64,000 bases of DNA from Leptodactylus fallax (taxonomy: Eukaryota; Chordata; Amphibia; Anura; Leptodactylidae), in the NCBI GenBank assembly GCA_947044405.1, contig CAMRHE010000461.1:1240001-1304000 (forward strand), in the 5' to 3' direction. Position 1 is the first letter of the stretch. The number at the start of each line of letters is the position of its first letter. Below, in pieces: positions 22,547 through 33,467 of the stretch. Made by a program: the position numbers and the translations under genes. Under the pieces are notes generated by a model that was not told where the DNA came from, ran no database searches, and worked only from the letters and a program-made list of their open reading frames with translations.

Positions 22547-23049
22547 CGCAGGCAGGCCAACAACAGGAGGATCCGTGGCGAGTTTCTGCCAGGTAGAACA
22601 AGTAGGTGCCGGTGTATGCCGCTTCTTAGATCGGTGGACTGCGGAGCTCCGGGACTGAGTGTCCTACTCCATGCGTCCACGCCCCCCACATTTTACCGCT
22701 TTTACAAATAAACGTCGGTTTTTGAAAATGAATGATTTTCCTGGGGTCACCATATTCTGATGACTATAACTTTTTTACTGTACTGTTGACGGAGATATGT
22801 AAGGGATCTTTATTTGCGGGGCAAGTTTTATTTTGTATTGGCACCAGTGTTTGGTATGTATGACTTTCTGATCACTTTTTATTTTTTTCTAGGAAAGCAA
22901 ATTGACTAAAATACCTTAATTTGTGCATTGCGGTATATATATATTTTTTTTTACGGCATTCACCGTACAGGATAATTAACGCTATTTTTGGATAGTGGGG
23001 ACTTATACGCACGTGGTGATACCTAACATGTTTGTTTATTTATTTTTGT

Positions 23050-23240
23050 TTACATTATATATTTTATAATATAAGGCCCCTTGCAGATGACCATGGTGTA
23101 GGTCAGTGTGCTACCAGGACATGTCTTATTCCTGTCCGGTTTTGCGGCTGTGCTTCCACGACTCCTATTCATTGAATGATTGAGGCTGCCGAAGCACAGC
23201 CAGTGCACTGGCGGCACACGGATGACATTTATTTGTTTAA
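23050..23240. repeat. Short fold-back repeat
   Basis: gctgtgcttcc at about 23150 pairs with the reverse complement gaagcacagc near 23200 around the palindrome-like attcattgaatgat. It looks like a small MITE core. No gene is present. Confidence 0.5.
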
Positions 23241-23264
23241 TTATTCTTAGAAAACAACTAAAAC

Positions 23265-23700
23265 TTAACTTTTAATACAATCTAAAAAAAGCTGGACAGA
23301 AATCACAGCAATATATGATTGCGTACCCTATTAAAGTTATTCCAGGCCTTGTAATAGAGAAGCATGTGATCCTATAGATAAGGGAAAAATAACATATATA
23401 ACATATAATAGAGACCCACATCCAAAAATGTAATTCCCAGCTGACGTTGTCTATATGATTTTGTCACTGCGGTGGGACTAGTATCCTAATCAATAGGAAA
23501 CATTCATATAATATATGAATTTCTTCCCATATCAGCTGGCTACGATTATCCTGGTTACAATATGTGCTTCAGAAATGGTATATAAGGTCAATGTGGTAAG
23601 CTGAACAGCTATGCAGACAGGAAATCGCTGTATATATTTCCAGTCTGCTAGTAACAACATGTAGACACAATACTGAGCTAATAGGCAGTGATAAAGAGGT
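23265..23700 (+). repeat. Dispersed repeat R2, plus copy
   Basis: The reverse complement of this stretch is found at 59035-59455. Shared blocks include tcactgcggtgggactagta, ccacatccaaaaatg and gtgataaagaggtaa (as its reverse complement). Homology spans about 430 bp with indels. No protein is encoded. Confidence 0.8.
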
Positions 23701-24336
23701 AACATTAGTGCTTAGGCCCATTTCACATCTGTGTTCGGACTACCCGAACGGAAACCCAAACGCAGATGTGAACCGGGCCTTAGAGTTCCCATGATATATG
23801 TTGGGAATTGCTGTGATCTACCTAAGCACCCACTCTTTGCTGCATGCCCAGTTAAAGTTTAACAGAAGGAGGTTTTACCCTGCCTATAATAGAACCTAAA
23901 CCTATTCCCTATGCGTTTTTATAACAAGTGTATCATCACGGAAAGATAAGGGAAAAGGACAAAGAGCCTGAGCAGCCACCATCTAGTGACACTGCGCTAT
24001 AGACCACTCCTTCATCCCAGCTCTCAGTCGGACATATGTGGCTGGCATACAGATGATCTATTAATAGCCCACAGCCCCTCCCATCACTAGTTCAGTGGCG
24101 TGTAAGCCGGCAAATGGGAGTTGAAAGCATGAACTATGTGCCCCCCCATGTATGTACAGTAGATCAGACGCTACGCCCCTTTGTTATGGAGCTACCATCT
24201 TACATCAGAGACACTACGGACGTCCTACATAAGCTTGATGGGGTGGTGTGTGAAACTGGCACACTATTGGCAAGCCTCAATTGCTCTCTACAGCTCCATT
24301 CCCCAACCCAGAGGTGTGGAGCTGTGGAGACCTTTC
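23701..24336. other. Unassigned stretch with a small fold-back
   Basis: 23715-23790 is a short inverted repeat (cacatctgtgttcgg against ccgtttgggt-type complement, with aacgcagatgtg), belonging to the gttcacac-type MITE family seen at 31.8, 47.9 and 61.9 kb. The remainder shows nothing recognisable. Confidence 0.5.
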
Positions 24337-24755
24337 TTAAAGGGGTATTCCCATGAACATAAACATTTTTAAATTTGTAGATAATTAAAAGTTAAACATT
24401 TTTGCAAATATAAGCAATTTAAACATTTTGCAGAATTTTAAAGATTTTTTTTCTAAATATCTTGTGGTCACAGTCTTGTTGTCTTGATTGGTTGCCAATG
24501 GATACGACCATGAATGCAGGAACTTTCTAAGGTCAGAAAATCAGCAATGATATCCTTATTGTGGCCGGGATATCTTCTCATACATGTAGTGTCCCTGCCT
24601 GATAACCCAGCTACAATAAGAAAATCATGGCTGGATTTTTGACAAGTCCCAGACCATAGAAAGTTTCTGCATTTGTGGACGTATCCATTGGCACTACTAA
24701 GATGATTAGAGAAAATCTTTAAAATGCTGCAGAATTTTTAACTATTTATATAGTA

Positions 24756-26374
24756 CAGACCAAAAGTTTGGACACACCTTCTCATTCCAAGAGTTTTCTG
24801 TATTTTCATGACTATAAAAATTGTAGATTCACACTGAAGGCATCAAAACTATGAATGAACACATGTGGAATTATATACTTAACAAAAAAAGTGTGAAACA
24901 ACTGAAAATATGTCTTATATTCTAGGTTCTTCAAAGTAGCCACCTTTTGCTTTGATTACTGCTTTGCACACTCTTGGCATTCTCTTGATGAGCTTCAAGA
25001 GGTAGTCACCTGAAATGGTTTTCACTTCACAGGTGTGCCCTGTCAGGTTTAATAAGTGGGATTTCTTGCCTTATAAATGGTGTTGGGACCATCAGCTGTG
25101 TTGTTCAGAAGTCAGGTGGATACACAGCTGATAGTCCTACTGAATGGAGTGTTAGAATTTGTATTATGGCAAGAAAAAAGCAGCTAAGTAAAGAAAAATG
25201 AGTGGCCATCATTACTTTAAGAAATGAAGGTCAGTCAGTCCAAAAAATTGGGAAAACTTTGAAAGTGTCACCAAATGCAGTGGCCAAAACCATCAAGCGC
25301 TACAAAGAAACTGGCTCACATGAGGACCGCCCCAGGAAAGGAAGACCAAGAGTCACCTCTGCTGCGGAGGATAAGTTCATCCGAGTCACCAGCCTCAGAA
25401 ATCGCAGGTTAACAGCAGCTCAGATTAGAGACCAGGTCAATGCCACACAGAGTTCTAGCAGCAGACACATCTCTACAACAACTGTTAAGAGGAGACTGTG
25501 TGCAGCAGGCCTTCATGGTAAAATAGCTGCTAGGAAACCACTGCTAAGGACAGGCAACAAGCAGAAGAGACTTGTTTGGGCTAAAGAACACAAGGAATGG
25601 ACAATAGACCTGTGGAAATCTGTGCTTTGGTCTGATGAGTCCAAATTTGAGATCTTTAGTTCCAACCACCGTGTCTTTGTGCGATGCAGAAAAGGTGAAC
25701 GAATGGACTCTACATGCCTGGTTCCCACCGTGAAGCATGGAGGAGGAGGTGTGATGGTGTGGGGGTGCTTTGCTGGTGACACTGTTGGGGATTTATTCAA
25801 AATTGAAGGAATACTGAACCAGCATGGTTACCACAGCATCTTGCAGCGGCATGCTATTCCATCCGGTTTGCGTTTAGTTGGACCATCATTTATTTTTCAA
25901 CAGGACAATGACCCCAAACACACCTCCAGACTGTGTAAGGGCTATTTGACCAAGAAGGAGAGTGATGGGGTGCTACGCCAGATGACCTGGCCTCCACAGT
26001 CACCAGACCTGAACCCAATCGAGATGGTTTGGGGTGAGCTGGACCGCAGAGTGAAGGCAAAAGGGCCAACAAGTGCTAAGCATCTCAGGGAACTCCTTCA
26101 AGACTGTTGGAAGACCATTTCAGGTGACTACCTCTTGAAGCTCATCAAGAGAATGCCAAGAGTGTGCAAAGCAGTAATCAAAGCAAAAGGTGGCTACTTT
26201 GAAGAACCTAGAATATAAGACATATTTTCAGTTGTTTACACTTTTTTGTTAAGTATATAATTCTACATGTGTTAATTCATAGTTTTGATGCCTTCAGTGT
26301 GAATCTACAATTTTTATAGTCATGAAAATACAGAAAACTCTTGGAATGAGAAGGTGTGTCCAAAATTTGGTCTG
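24756..26374 (+). mobile_element. Tc1-superfamily transposon with DD38E spacing (Intruder-like), near intact
   Basis: Inverted repeats of about 262 bp (24756-25019 and 26114-26374) start cagaccaaaagtttggac and end ccaaaatttggtctg, with TA outside both ends. They are unusually long and the right one overlaps the last 105 bp of the transposase gene, so part of the repeat is coding. The element sits inside a TTAA-type MITE. The repeats still match closely and the transposase has only one break, suggesting a younger insertion than the DD34E copies. Confidence 0.94.
25166..26218 (+). pseudogene. Tc1-superfamily transposase, DD38E, one nonsense codon
   Basis: Counting from the ATG at 25166 (MARKKQLSKEK), codon 12 is TGA (25199-25201). 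Tc1 relatives usually have arginine here, and CGA to TGA is the common decay of methylated CpG. The next 338 codons are open to the TAA-type stop at 26218. The N-terminal helix-turn-helix region runs to about residue 120. The DDE residues are D157 in WSDESK, D247 in QQDNDPKHT and E286 in LNPIEMVW. There are 38 residues between the last two instead of the 34 of ordinary Tc1, the spacing described for the Intruder group. A GTG at 25202 directly follows the stop and could only weakly restart translation. Confidence 0.93.
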
Positions 26375-26459
26375 TACTGTATTTGCAAAAATGTTTAACT
26401 TTTAATTACCTACAAATATAGATATGATTATGTTCATGGGAATATCCCTTTAAGGCACG

Positions 26460-26960
26460 AGGCATACAATAACGAATACATAGAGAATTCATCATTACTC
26501 TGCTCAAATTTGTATTAGATCATAATTTCTTTTTATTTAATCAACAAGGGAGTGGAGATGGGCAGCCCTTGTGCGCCCACGTATGCCAACCTTTACCTGG
26601 GTTGGTGGAAGAAATCCGTTGTCTTTACCTTGGGGCAGCCACCATGTGGCTTAGATACATCGATGACTTATTTATTCTGTGGCACAATAGCAGAGAGAGG
26701 TTTGTTGAGCTGGTGGAAATATTGAATACCAACCAAATATTGAAAACCAACTTGGCCTCTTTCTCACATACTAGATTAAGGAGACCTCCATTTCTTTTCT
26801 GGACCTGACTGTGCCAAAGTTGGCCAATGGCCAACTGAGAGCCACCATGTTCCGTAAGAAGATGGCAGCAAACAATCTTCATACATGGGACAGTTGGCAT
26901 CCCGAGGCCATGTATTAGGGCATCCCCAAAGGCCATCATTGTGGGACAAATTGTTCTTCG
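26460..26960 (+). pseudogene. Penelope-like element reverse transcriptase fragment
   Basis: Readable blocks in changing frames match the RT of Penelope-like elements: a GVEMGSPCAPTYANLYLGWW-type block near 26550-26610, then WLRYIDDLFILWHNSRERF at about 26647-26703 with the YIDD catalytic box, then ERFVELVEIL. After 26800 the frame shifts and a block like ATMFRKKMAANNLHTWDSW (26840-26895) is readable. Frame changes are frequent. The stretch is followed directly by the AT-rich repeat. Both ends of the element are missing. Confidence 0.8.
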
Positions 26961-27720
26961 TAATGGTACCACATAATATTCTGTACAATGAACTGGAAAA
27001 CTGGAAAAAAATTCCATGATGGGGTGCAATTGGAGAAAAACTGCGTTTGTGCAACATTGTTACAAGCTTTGTTTTTATGGCGTATACTGTGCAGCCAAAA
27101 TGACATATCACCCATATTCTTTGAGTCAGTACGATTCCGGGGATACCAAATTTATATAGTTTTATTTACATATTAACCCCTTCAAAAAAATCCAAAACTT
27201 TGGAAAAAAAATTCTTAAAGTCACTATACTCTGACACCCGTAACTTTTTTAGATTTCCATGTACAGAGATGCACAAGACATGCTTTTTTGCATTGACAAA
27301 TGTACTTTTTAGGGGTAATGTCTAATGTTTGGATCGGTTTTATTCAAATTTTTATAGAAGGCGAAACTGCAAAAATATAGCAGTTTCACTCTATTGATTT
27401 ACTTTCCCGATATTTTTATAAGTTTGTAGAATGAGCATTTTCAGACACAGGAATGTATAATTTCTTTATGTTTGTTTATTTATCTTTATTTTAAATCTAG
27501 GGAAAGGGTGGTGATTTGAAATTTTTAGTTTTTTATTATTTTTTAAAAACTTTTTATTTATTTATTTTTTTACTATCCAACCTAGGGGGCTTGAACCTGC
27601 AATCATTTGATTGCAAGTCCCAGAGACTGTCATTGAGTCATAGACCAGCCTCAATAGTTATATTCCTATGGCAGGCCTGGGAGCCTTCATAGGGACAGGT
27701 CAGCTCCTACAATCTTGCCA
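26961..27720 (+). repeat. AT-rich repeat family, copy
   Basis: It shares gacacccgtaacttttttag and ggggataccaaatttatata with the other copies, and ends with the typical ggcaggcctgggagccttca block near 27670-27690 that also ends the copy at 43.1-44.1 kb. Non-coding. Confidence 0.75.
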
Positions 27721-28391
27721 AGTGGGAGCCATCCTGCATCGGCAAAGGTACGGGGGTAGTGGGGAGCGGCCCCAGGGACACTTTTTATAGTTTGGGGGAG
27801 AGGGGGAACATCAGACTACAATGCTCACGATCAGCGACTGCTCTGGTTAACAGTATGCTAACCAAATTATTATTGTCATCATTTTTTATAGGCTGGGCAA
27901 AGGATACCTGAATAGGATAACAGGCCGTTCCCTGTCCCCTGTTCTCAGGGATATTTTGGCTTATCCGCAATGAGATTATTCTGGGCACACAAAAATGTAC
28001 AGCTAGAAAAAAAAGAATAAATCAACATAATGATAATAATAAACATAAATAGGCACAGGAGGGGAACTAAGAAAATCAAGAGAGGGGATCACCTATGACT
28101 CAAAACAACGCTGTATGTGGTCAGTTGTCAAGAACCCAAATATGTAAAGGTTTTTTTTTTTTTTTTTTTTAAATCTTTGGGAGGTGGGGGGTTATTTTGT
28201 TGTATTCAACAGAAAGAGGTATAGAAGTAAACCCCTGTCCCTATCGCTGGGTTCAACAGGACCCTTAAAGAACGGTCAAAAGAAGCAGCTGAAGTTCAGC
28301 TGCTCATTTAACCCGTATGACATTTAAAGATCCATTTAGCTTTTCTCTGAAGTTCCACCCACTCTTGGGGAAAGTTTTACTAGATCTATGA
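27721..28391. other. Unassigned stretch
   Basis: No gene. A run of about 22 T at 28149-28170 and an A/G-rich part are the only special composition. The last 8 bp (atctatga, 28384-28391) are the left target duplication of the next element. Confidence 0.5.
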
Positions 28392-29122
28392 CCAGGGTCA
28401 TAAATACTGGGGTAGCAGTTGTAGCATCTGCCACAGGGGCCGGGACATTAGGGGGCCCGGCGGGCCCCGATGCTTTTTTTTACCCAGCAGGTAACGGGCC
28501 CTATTTAGTTACCATTCCCCACTCCTGCTCACGGCCATCTGTGCTTCCCATTCTGCGGAGGAGGCTGTGAGCAGGAGCGGGGATCGGTAAGTAAGGCCAT
28601 GGGCCCGCTAACCCCACAAACACTGCTATCATTATACTCTGGGGTCTTTTCAGACCCCAGATAATGATCGTAGGTCCAGGGGAGGTGAGGGAACACAAAA
28701 AACAATGTTACTTACCTCTCCTGCGCTCCAGCAGTCTTCGGGCCTGTTTGGTGATGTGCCAGACTTCAGCTGATGTCACTATGCATCGTGATGCCGGCCT
28801 GGCTCACGAGATGTCTAGTCCAACATTGAAGAAGGCCGAAGTAGCGGGGAATGTAGCGGAGCCAGGGAGAGGTAAGTAACATTGTTTTTTATGTTTGCAT
28901 CCTCCATAGGGGCCACTATGAGGCAGAATACTGTGTGCAGGGGCTACTATGGGGCATAATATTGTGTGCAGGGGCCACTATGGGGCATAATACTGTGTTC
29001 AGGAATGCAGTTTGTGCGGGGGGGTTGGAGGGGGTGGTCCGGGGGGTTGGTGGCGGTGTTTTGGGGGGGGGCCCCATGTCAAATGTTCGCCTTGGAGCCC
29101 AGCCATTCCTAGTTACGCCACT
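28392..29122. mobile_element. Non-autonomous hAT-like element with perfect 8-bp duplication
   Basis: It begins ccagggtcataaatactggg and ends cctagttacgccact, and is flanked by atctatga on both sides (28384-28391 and 29123-29130). The core (about 28660-28905) is a fold-back with ttacttacctctcc on the left and gagaggtaagtaac on the right. After it come two or three tandem units of the type ggggccactatggggcataa. No transposase. It is 731 bp long. Confidence 0.85.
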
Positions 29123-29231
29123 ATCTATGACAATATATCACAGACAGTTTGGATTACCATCATGACAGAGGTTCACATATCTTGCAACTGGAGCATCACC
29201 CAGGTGTTCCCCAATTCTCCTCCTCAATTCA

Positions 29232-29980
29232 CTACTTTTTTCCCACATATTCCAGTTTACACCTGCATGTAATCTTATAGATTACCCCACTGAACCTGCA
29301 TGATATGAAATGTCTAATCATCTCAAAGGAAATCTTTTTGCTCTCTGATGTGAATCGTTGTCGGGTAGTCAGGAATGGGCAAGCCGCGCAACCACTACAT
29401 TTGTAACATACCTTAGATAGAGAAAGCCACGTGGATGTCCTCCTTGTTTCAAAGTGGCCATGGACTAGGCTGTCCTGGAGAAACCTCCCCTTCCTAAAAG
29501 TAATCTGAGTTTGTTCACCCACCACTTCCTTAATTTCGGAGACCAAGGTGAGAATGCCCCAATGCCACTAGAGTATCTCTTTCGCTATGGTTGCCTCATT
29601 ATCAGAGGTGGTGATCAAACGTACTGTTTTGTTTTCCAGGGCATCAGTTCTCTGTTTTGCCTTTAGTAAACTCTTCTGGTCACATTTAAGAGAGTCCTGA
29701 TAGGCCACCCTCAGGATGTGATCCGGATATCCACGTTTTTTGCCTGCACCCCAGAGCGGTAAAACATGTGGCTGGTGCGCATTCAAGGAATTAGGTTGCA
29801 ATGTTTGACGCCAGCTGGGCTTTGTGATGTCCCAGCAGTGTAGCAATGATGCGGAACTACCGCTGGAAACACATGGACATAGATTGCGTCAGAAATAGGC
29901 GCCCCTCGGCGTCCAGCATATGTGAGTTAAACTGCAATGTTTTCCCTCAGGTGAGAAAATTTGGGGACATCTCTTTGATT
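29232..29980 (-). pseudogene. Penelope-like element: RT C-terminus to GIY-YIG region
   Basis: On the minus strand the first part (29568-29846 and upstream) resembles the end of a Penelope RT and its linker (KKRGYPDHILRVAYQDSL, DQKSLLKAKQRTD). The second part (29232-29546) has ITFRKGRFLQDSLVHGHF, the cysteine-rich CYKCSGCAACPFLT, then IRHFISCRFSGVIYKITC and KLEYVGKK. The last two are the first blocks of the GIY-YIG endonuclease, with GVIYKI for the GIY part and EYVGK for the YIG part. It ends at 29232, so the rest of the nuclease is lost. A stop separates the two parts. It is probably a different copy from the plus-strand RT piece at 26.5 kb. Confidence 0.82.
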
Positions 29981-30660
29981 CGAGCTGAGCAAGGTGCTAG
30001 CACCAGTACTATGACTCAGATGTGTAAAGTTAGGAATTATTCCCCACCTTGGGGATTGAGAAAGAGACCCACCACTGCGGACTTTTGTTTAAGTAGTTCT
30101 ATACCAACTTTAGAGTCATTCCATATCAAGTGGACCAGGGGTCCCCACCTCACCATCTCAGATTTTGATTAAATTTGGTACATAGTTTCTCTATGATATA
30201 AAACTAAGCTGTGCAAAATTTTAGTTCAAAAGACTAAAAATTGAACGTTCTAGGGGACCTCAAGTAAAGGGTTGCAAAACGGCACCTGGCTGTAGACCAC
30301 AATTGTGCATTATCTTCATAGGGTGCCAATTGTGGTTGTTGCATGTCACGTGAATTCTGTATTGTCCCACTGTACTGTTAGATGTTATATGAATTACTTT
30401 TTGCTTATTTACTACATTGTAATTGCTTAGGACATGATCTGTTACTGTTGTCATCCATGACCTGCCATCCTTCATATTTTTATTGTTTTTAATGGGATGA
30501 ATTTTTGGCTGTGTCTTATGATGAATTAATAAAGATTTATATACATTATACATATTTTGTTGTGACATTTAGTATTGATATTTTTGGAGGCATACTTGTA
30601 GTTGATTTGTATCTTGTTCAGTGTGTTCTGGTATACCTAGGATTCACTGGAAGTTTGTAG
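29981..30660. other. Unassigned AT-rich stretch
   Basis: No gene or repeat boundary recognised. A polyadenylation-like aataaag near 30526 stands in no clear context. Confidence 0.45.
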
Positions 30661-30771
30661 GTTAATAAAACTACTTGGGATAGTATTGACAATACCTGTA
30701 AAAGCGCTGCAGAATATGTTGGCGCTATTTAAGAAAGCAAAATAAAATAAATAATATATCCTATTCTACCA
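30661..30771 (+). repeat. SINE/LINE-like 3' tail
   Basis: The block agcgctgcagaatatgttgg followed by cgctatttaagaaag and an A/T-rich tail matches the 3' ends of L2-related retroposons common in frogs. Only the tail is seen. Confidence 0.5.
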
Positions 30772-31260
30772 CTGATGTTGTCACTGTTGCCACCACTCAG
30801 GCAAACAACTCCTACAGCCTAGTCCATACTGTACTAACACTGCTACCACCACCACTACTCAGCCAGACATCTCTTGTGGCTTGGTACATATTGTATTCCA
30901 TACCATATTGTATTCCATATTGCCTCTGATGTTGCCACTGCTACCACCACCACCACCACCACTCAACCAGACATCTCTTGCAGCATTGTTCATCATGTTC
31001 TATTCCACACTGTACTGCCTCTGATGTTGTCTGGCTGAGTGGTTGTGGTAGCAGCACTGGATCGTCATGTTCTAGTTCACACTATGTTGCCACTGCTACA
31101 CTGCTACCACCACCACTCAGCCAGATATCTCTTGTAGAATGCTCCATCATTATCTATTTCATACGATATTGCCACTGCAACCACCACTGCCACCGCTCAA
31201 CAGCTCAACCTGCTATGGCCTGATATGTCATGCTCTATTCCATACTGTTGCTGTCACAGT
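30772..31260. repeat. Minisatellite, about 105-bp imperfect units
   Basis: Four or five diverged units share gctaccaccaccactcagcc, then gacatctcttg and attccacactgt. Related units in reverse orientation lie at 53930-54140. ACC triplets cause the many short open frames. Confidence 0.75.
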
Positions 31261-31812
31261 TTTTGCATAATAAAAAAAATAGTTAAAAAGTCTTCCCAAA
31301 ATACTGTAGTTCTTCTAATACCAATGTCATATTGGTGCAGCATCAGCTCCCTTAAAGGCCTCTCACTGAAATTGGTGGTTGCAAAATCAAAAGTAGAATA
31401 TTACTTTTATTACTATACACTAAAAAAAATGGCTCATACTCACTATTCACAATTACTATTATTATTATGATTCTCATAACCAACCATACCTAAGTGAAAT
31501 TAAATTTGCTTTAGGGAATAATACATACAGTATAAGGGTAGCAAAAATTTTCAGGAGTCTATTATGATAGACTCTTGAATACTCAGGATACTCCTAGCAT
31601 ACGCCTAGACTCCTAGAACACGCAGGATACTCCTAGCATAAATAGTTCTAATTGTATTCAGACACAGCTATACTGTCAAAAAGCATATATGACAAAACCA
31701 AAAAAAAAATAAAATTGCATCCTATTTTGACTTGTTTCCTACTAAAATTTGTGAATAGGGTTCATTAGGAATTGGAATGCTAAGTTAATATACATTCTGT
31801 GACTGTGATAAA
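31261..31812. other. Unassigned AT-rich stretch
   Basis: A few imperfect repeats of actcctagcata (31560-31640); otherwise nothing recognised. Confidence 0.45.
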
Positions 31813-31985
31813 ACTTAGGCTACGTTCACACCTGCGCCTGAACTCCATTGGGGGATTCCGTTCCCCATTCCGCTTGAAAAAGTGAGCGGAAACCCATTTT
31901 TTAAGCAGATTCGGTTTCCGTTTAAGGGGGTCCCCAAGCGGACCCCCCAAACGGAAACCCGAATGCAGGTGTAAACCTAGTGTTA
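31813..31985. repeat. gttcacac-type MITE, copy
   Basis: The left end taggctacgttcacacctgc is complementary to the right end gcaggtgtaaacctagtg. Inside, tttccgtttaaggggg pairs with the reverse complement ccccccaaacggaaa. The same family stands at 47854-48126 and 61941-62190. It is non-coding and folds back on itself. Confidence 0.75.
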
Positions 31986-31987
31986 TA

Positions 31988-33467
31988 CACTGCCGAGCAA
32001 AAGGGTAACAATATTTTGAACTTTTGACTTTCAGGCTCCATATCTCTCCATCCACTAAAGCTTCGAATGTGAGACTACCATAATTTTATAGACAATTATC
32101 TTGGCTATATCATACATAAATTTGACTTGCAACTATGTCGCATATGCTTAGTTATGCAGATTCTTGTCATGTAACTACATTGTTACTGTTTTAGCTCCTA
32201 AAAATCTAAATTTTAATCTTTATTATTTTGTTAGTACTTTGTAAATCCATCTTTGGCTTTTAACACTGCCGGAATCCTTCTGGGCATGCTCTTGATCAGA
32301 TTCAAGCATGTCTCAACTGAAATCTGATCCCAGGTCTTTTCTACACATTCCCAATGTTGGTGCATACTGGTCGCCTCACTTGATACAGATACAGCTTTTT
32401 CTTCAACTCTACCCACAAGTGTTCAATTGGGTTGAGGTCTAGGGACTGTGGGGGCTAATGCAGCACCTCCACTTCATTGTCATTGAACCACTTCTTTGCT
32501 AATCTCGACGTATGCTTCAGGTCATTGTCCTGCTAGAACACAATGTTTTCCTTTTCATAGCCATAGCATGTGCAAAGTAACTTGTCTTCACCACCATCAA
32601 CCTTGGTCAAGTATCCAACTTTGGCTGTGAAAAAAACCCATATCATCAGGTTTCCTTCACCAAACTTGACAGTTCCTTCAATTTTTCGATCTGTTAGCTC
32701 CATTTTCCATTGTTTCTTCCAGACCATTTGCTCCCATCAGAGTCCAGTCTATTGACTGTCATCTCATCACTTCAAATCACCCATTTCCAATCTTCTACTG
32801 TCCAAATTTCATACTTTTTACAAACTCAAGCTGACGCCTCTCATGACAATGTTGAAATCGAGGCTTCTTCACCTTTTTTTGGGGGACCATTCCATGCTTC
32901 TGTAATGTGCGTCGCACGGTGCTTGCAGCGACGTCTGTGATCTCACTATTACGAAGCATACGAACCACCTACACTGCTGTGTTTGTTGCTGAGAACTGAT
33001 AGACCTTGTGATGAGCTTACTTGCTGACATCTGATATTTTGCCTGGACGTCCACGTCTTGGCTTTTGAATGAATGGACAGATTTCATTTTGTGCTATTTC
33101 TCTTTTCTTGGGAAATCTTCTTCATGACTGATCCTTCGATTCAAACCAGTGACCTTTCGCTTGGGAATCAGCCTTATAACACACTGAACTATTAGGGAAT
33201 GTGAGAACGGGTTGTAATTTGTAGTATACCAGAAGAAATAGATTTTTCCACCACCAGGAGCAAAAAAAATTAACAATGCAGTTGCATCACAAGAATCTGC
33301 ATAACTAATCATATGCTAAATTGTTGAAAATCAAATTTATGTATGATGTAGCCAAGATGATTGTCTATAAAATGATGGTAGTCTCACGTTGGAAGCTGTA
33401 GTGGATGGTGAGATATGGAGTCTGAAAGTCAAAAGTTCAAAAACATTGTTACCATTTTGCTCGTCAG
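31988..33467 (-). mobile_element. Tc1-like transposon, old copy, third family
   Basis: Inverted repeats of about 200 bp: the left starts cactgccgagcaaaaggg, the right ends attttgctcgtcag, and inside both is ttttgacttttgactttcag or a close variant. TA flanks both ends. The two repeats differ clearly and the gene is full of stops, so this insertion is older than the other Tc1-type copies. Confidence 0.88.
32231..33110 (-). pseudogene. Tc1 (DD34E) transposase, heavily decayed
   Basis: Pieces of the DDE domain are readable on the minus strand: KFGEGNLMIWVFFTAK (near 32650), then QDNDLKHTSRLAKKW (about 32495-32540), SLDLNPIEHLW (near 32430) and the C-terminal ATSMHQHWECVEKTWDQIS to KDGFTKY (32231-32390). 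The last two catalytic residues have 34 residues between them. A stop interrupts the space between them and several others lie upstream. The helix-turn-helix part (about 32850-33110) is only faintly readable. Confidence 0.82.

Larger units (their letters stand above)
19527..22690 (-). mobile_element. L1-clade LINE, rearranged, lacking reverse transcriptase
   Basis: A retroposed L1-type element on the minus strand. The 3' end (19527) has a short poly(A) tail (a T-run on the plus strand). Flanking ttttaccacttttt (19514 on) and ttttaccgctttta (22691 on) are an imperfect 14-bp target duplication. From its 5' end it holds an ORF1 start, a reverse piece of AT-rich repeat with an ATT microsatellite, the ORF2 endonuclease start, and an ORF2 fusion without the RT. 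At 3.16 kb it is about half the length of the related 5.9-kb element at 37.2-43.1 kb. Confidence 0.88.
19215..23040 (+). repeat. AT-rich repeat family, copy split by a LINE
   Basis: 19215-19513 and 22705-23040 are the two halves of one copy of a long AT-rich repeat (shared blocks: cataacttttttatttttc, gataccatatttata, atattctgatgactataac). The LINE at 19527-22690 splits it; the sequence runs on across the insertion. Other copies stand at 21974-22114 (reverse), 26961-27720, 43100-44130 and 45530-46990. It encodes nothing recognisable. Its class is not known to me. Confidence 0.8.
24337..26453. mobile_element. TTAA-type MITE (T2/Kolobok-like), split by a Tc1 element
   Basis: The left end TTAAAGGGGTATTCCCATG and right end CATGGGAATATCCCTTTAA form terminal inverted repeats of about 80 bp, with TTAA at both ends (24337-24340 and 26450-26453). 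The TTAAAGG start is the hallmark of frog T2-type MITEs. Without the inserted Tc1 (24756-26374) the element is about 500 bp. No own protein is seen. Confidence 0.82.

Noticed and set aside
25513..25800. 95-codon minus-strand frame
   Set aside because: Antisense to the DD38E transposase, no motif.
30978..31223. Serine/proline-rich 81-codon frame
   Set aside because: Product of the ACC-rich minisatellite.
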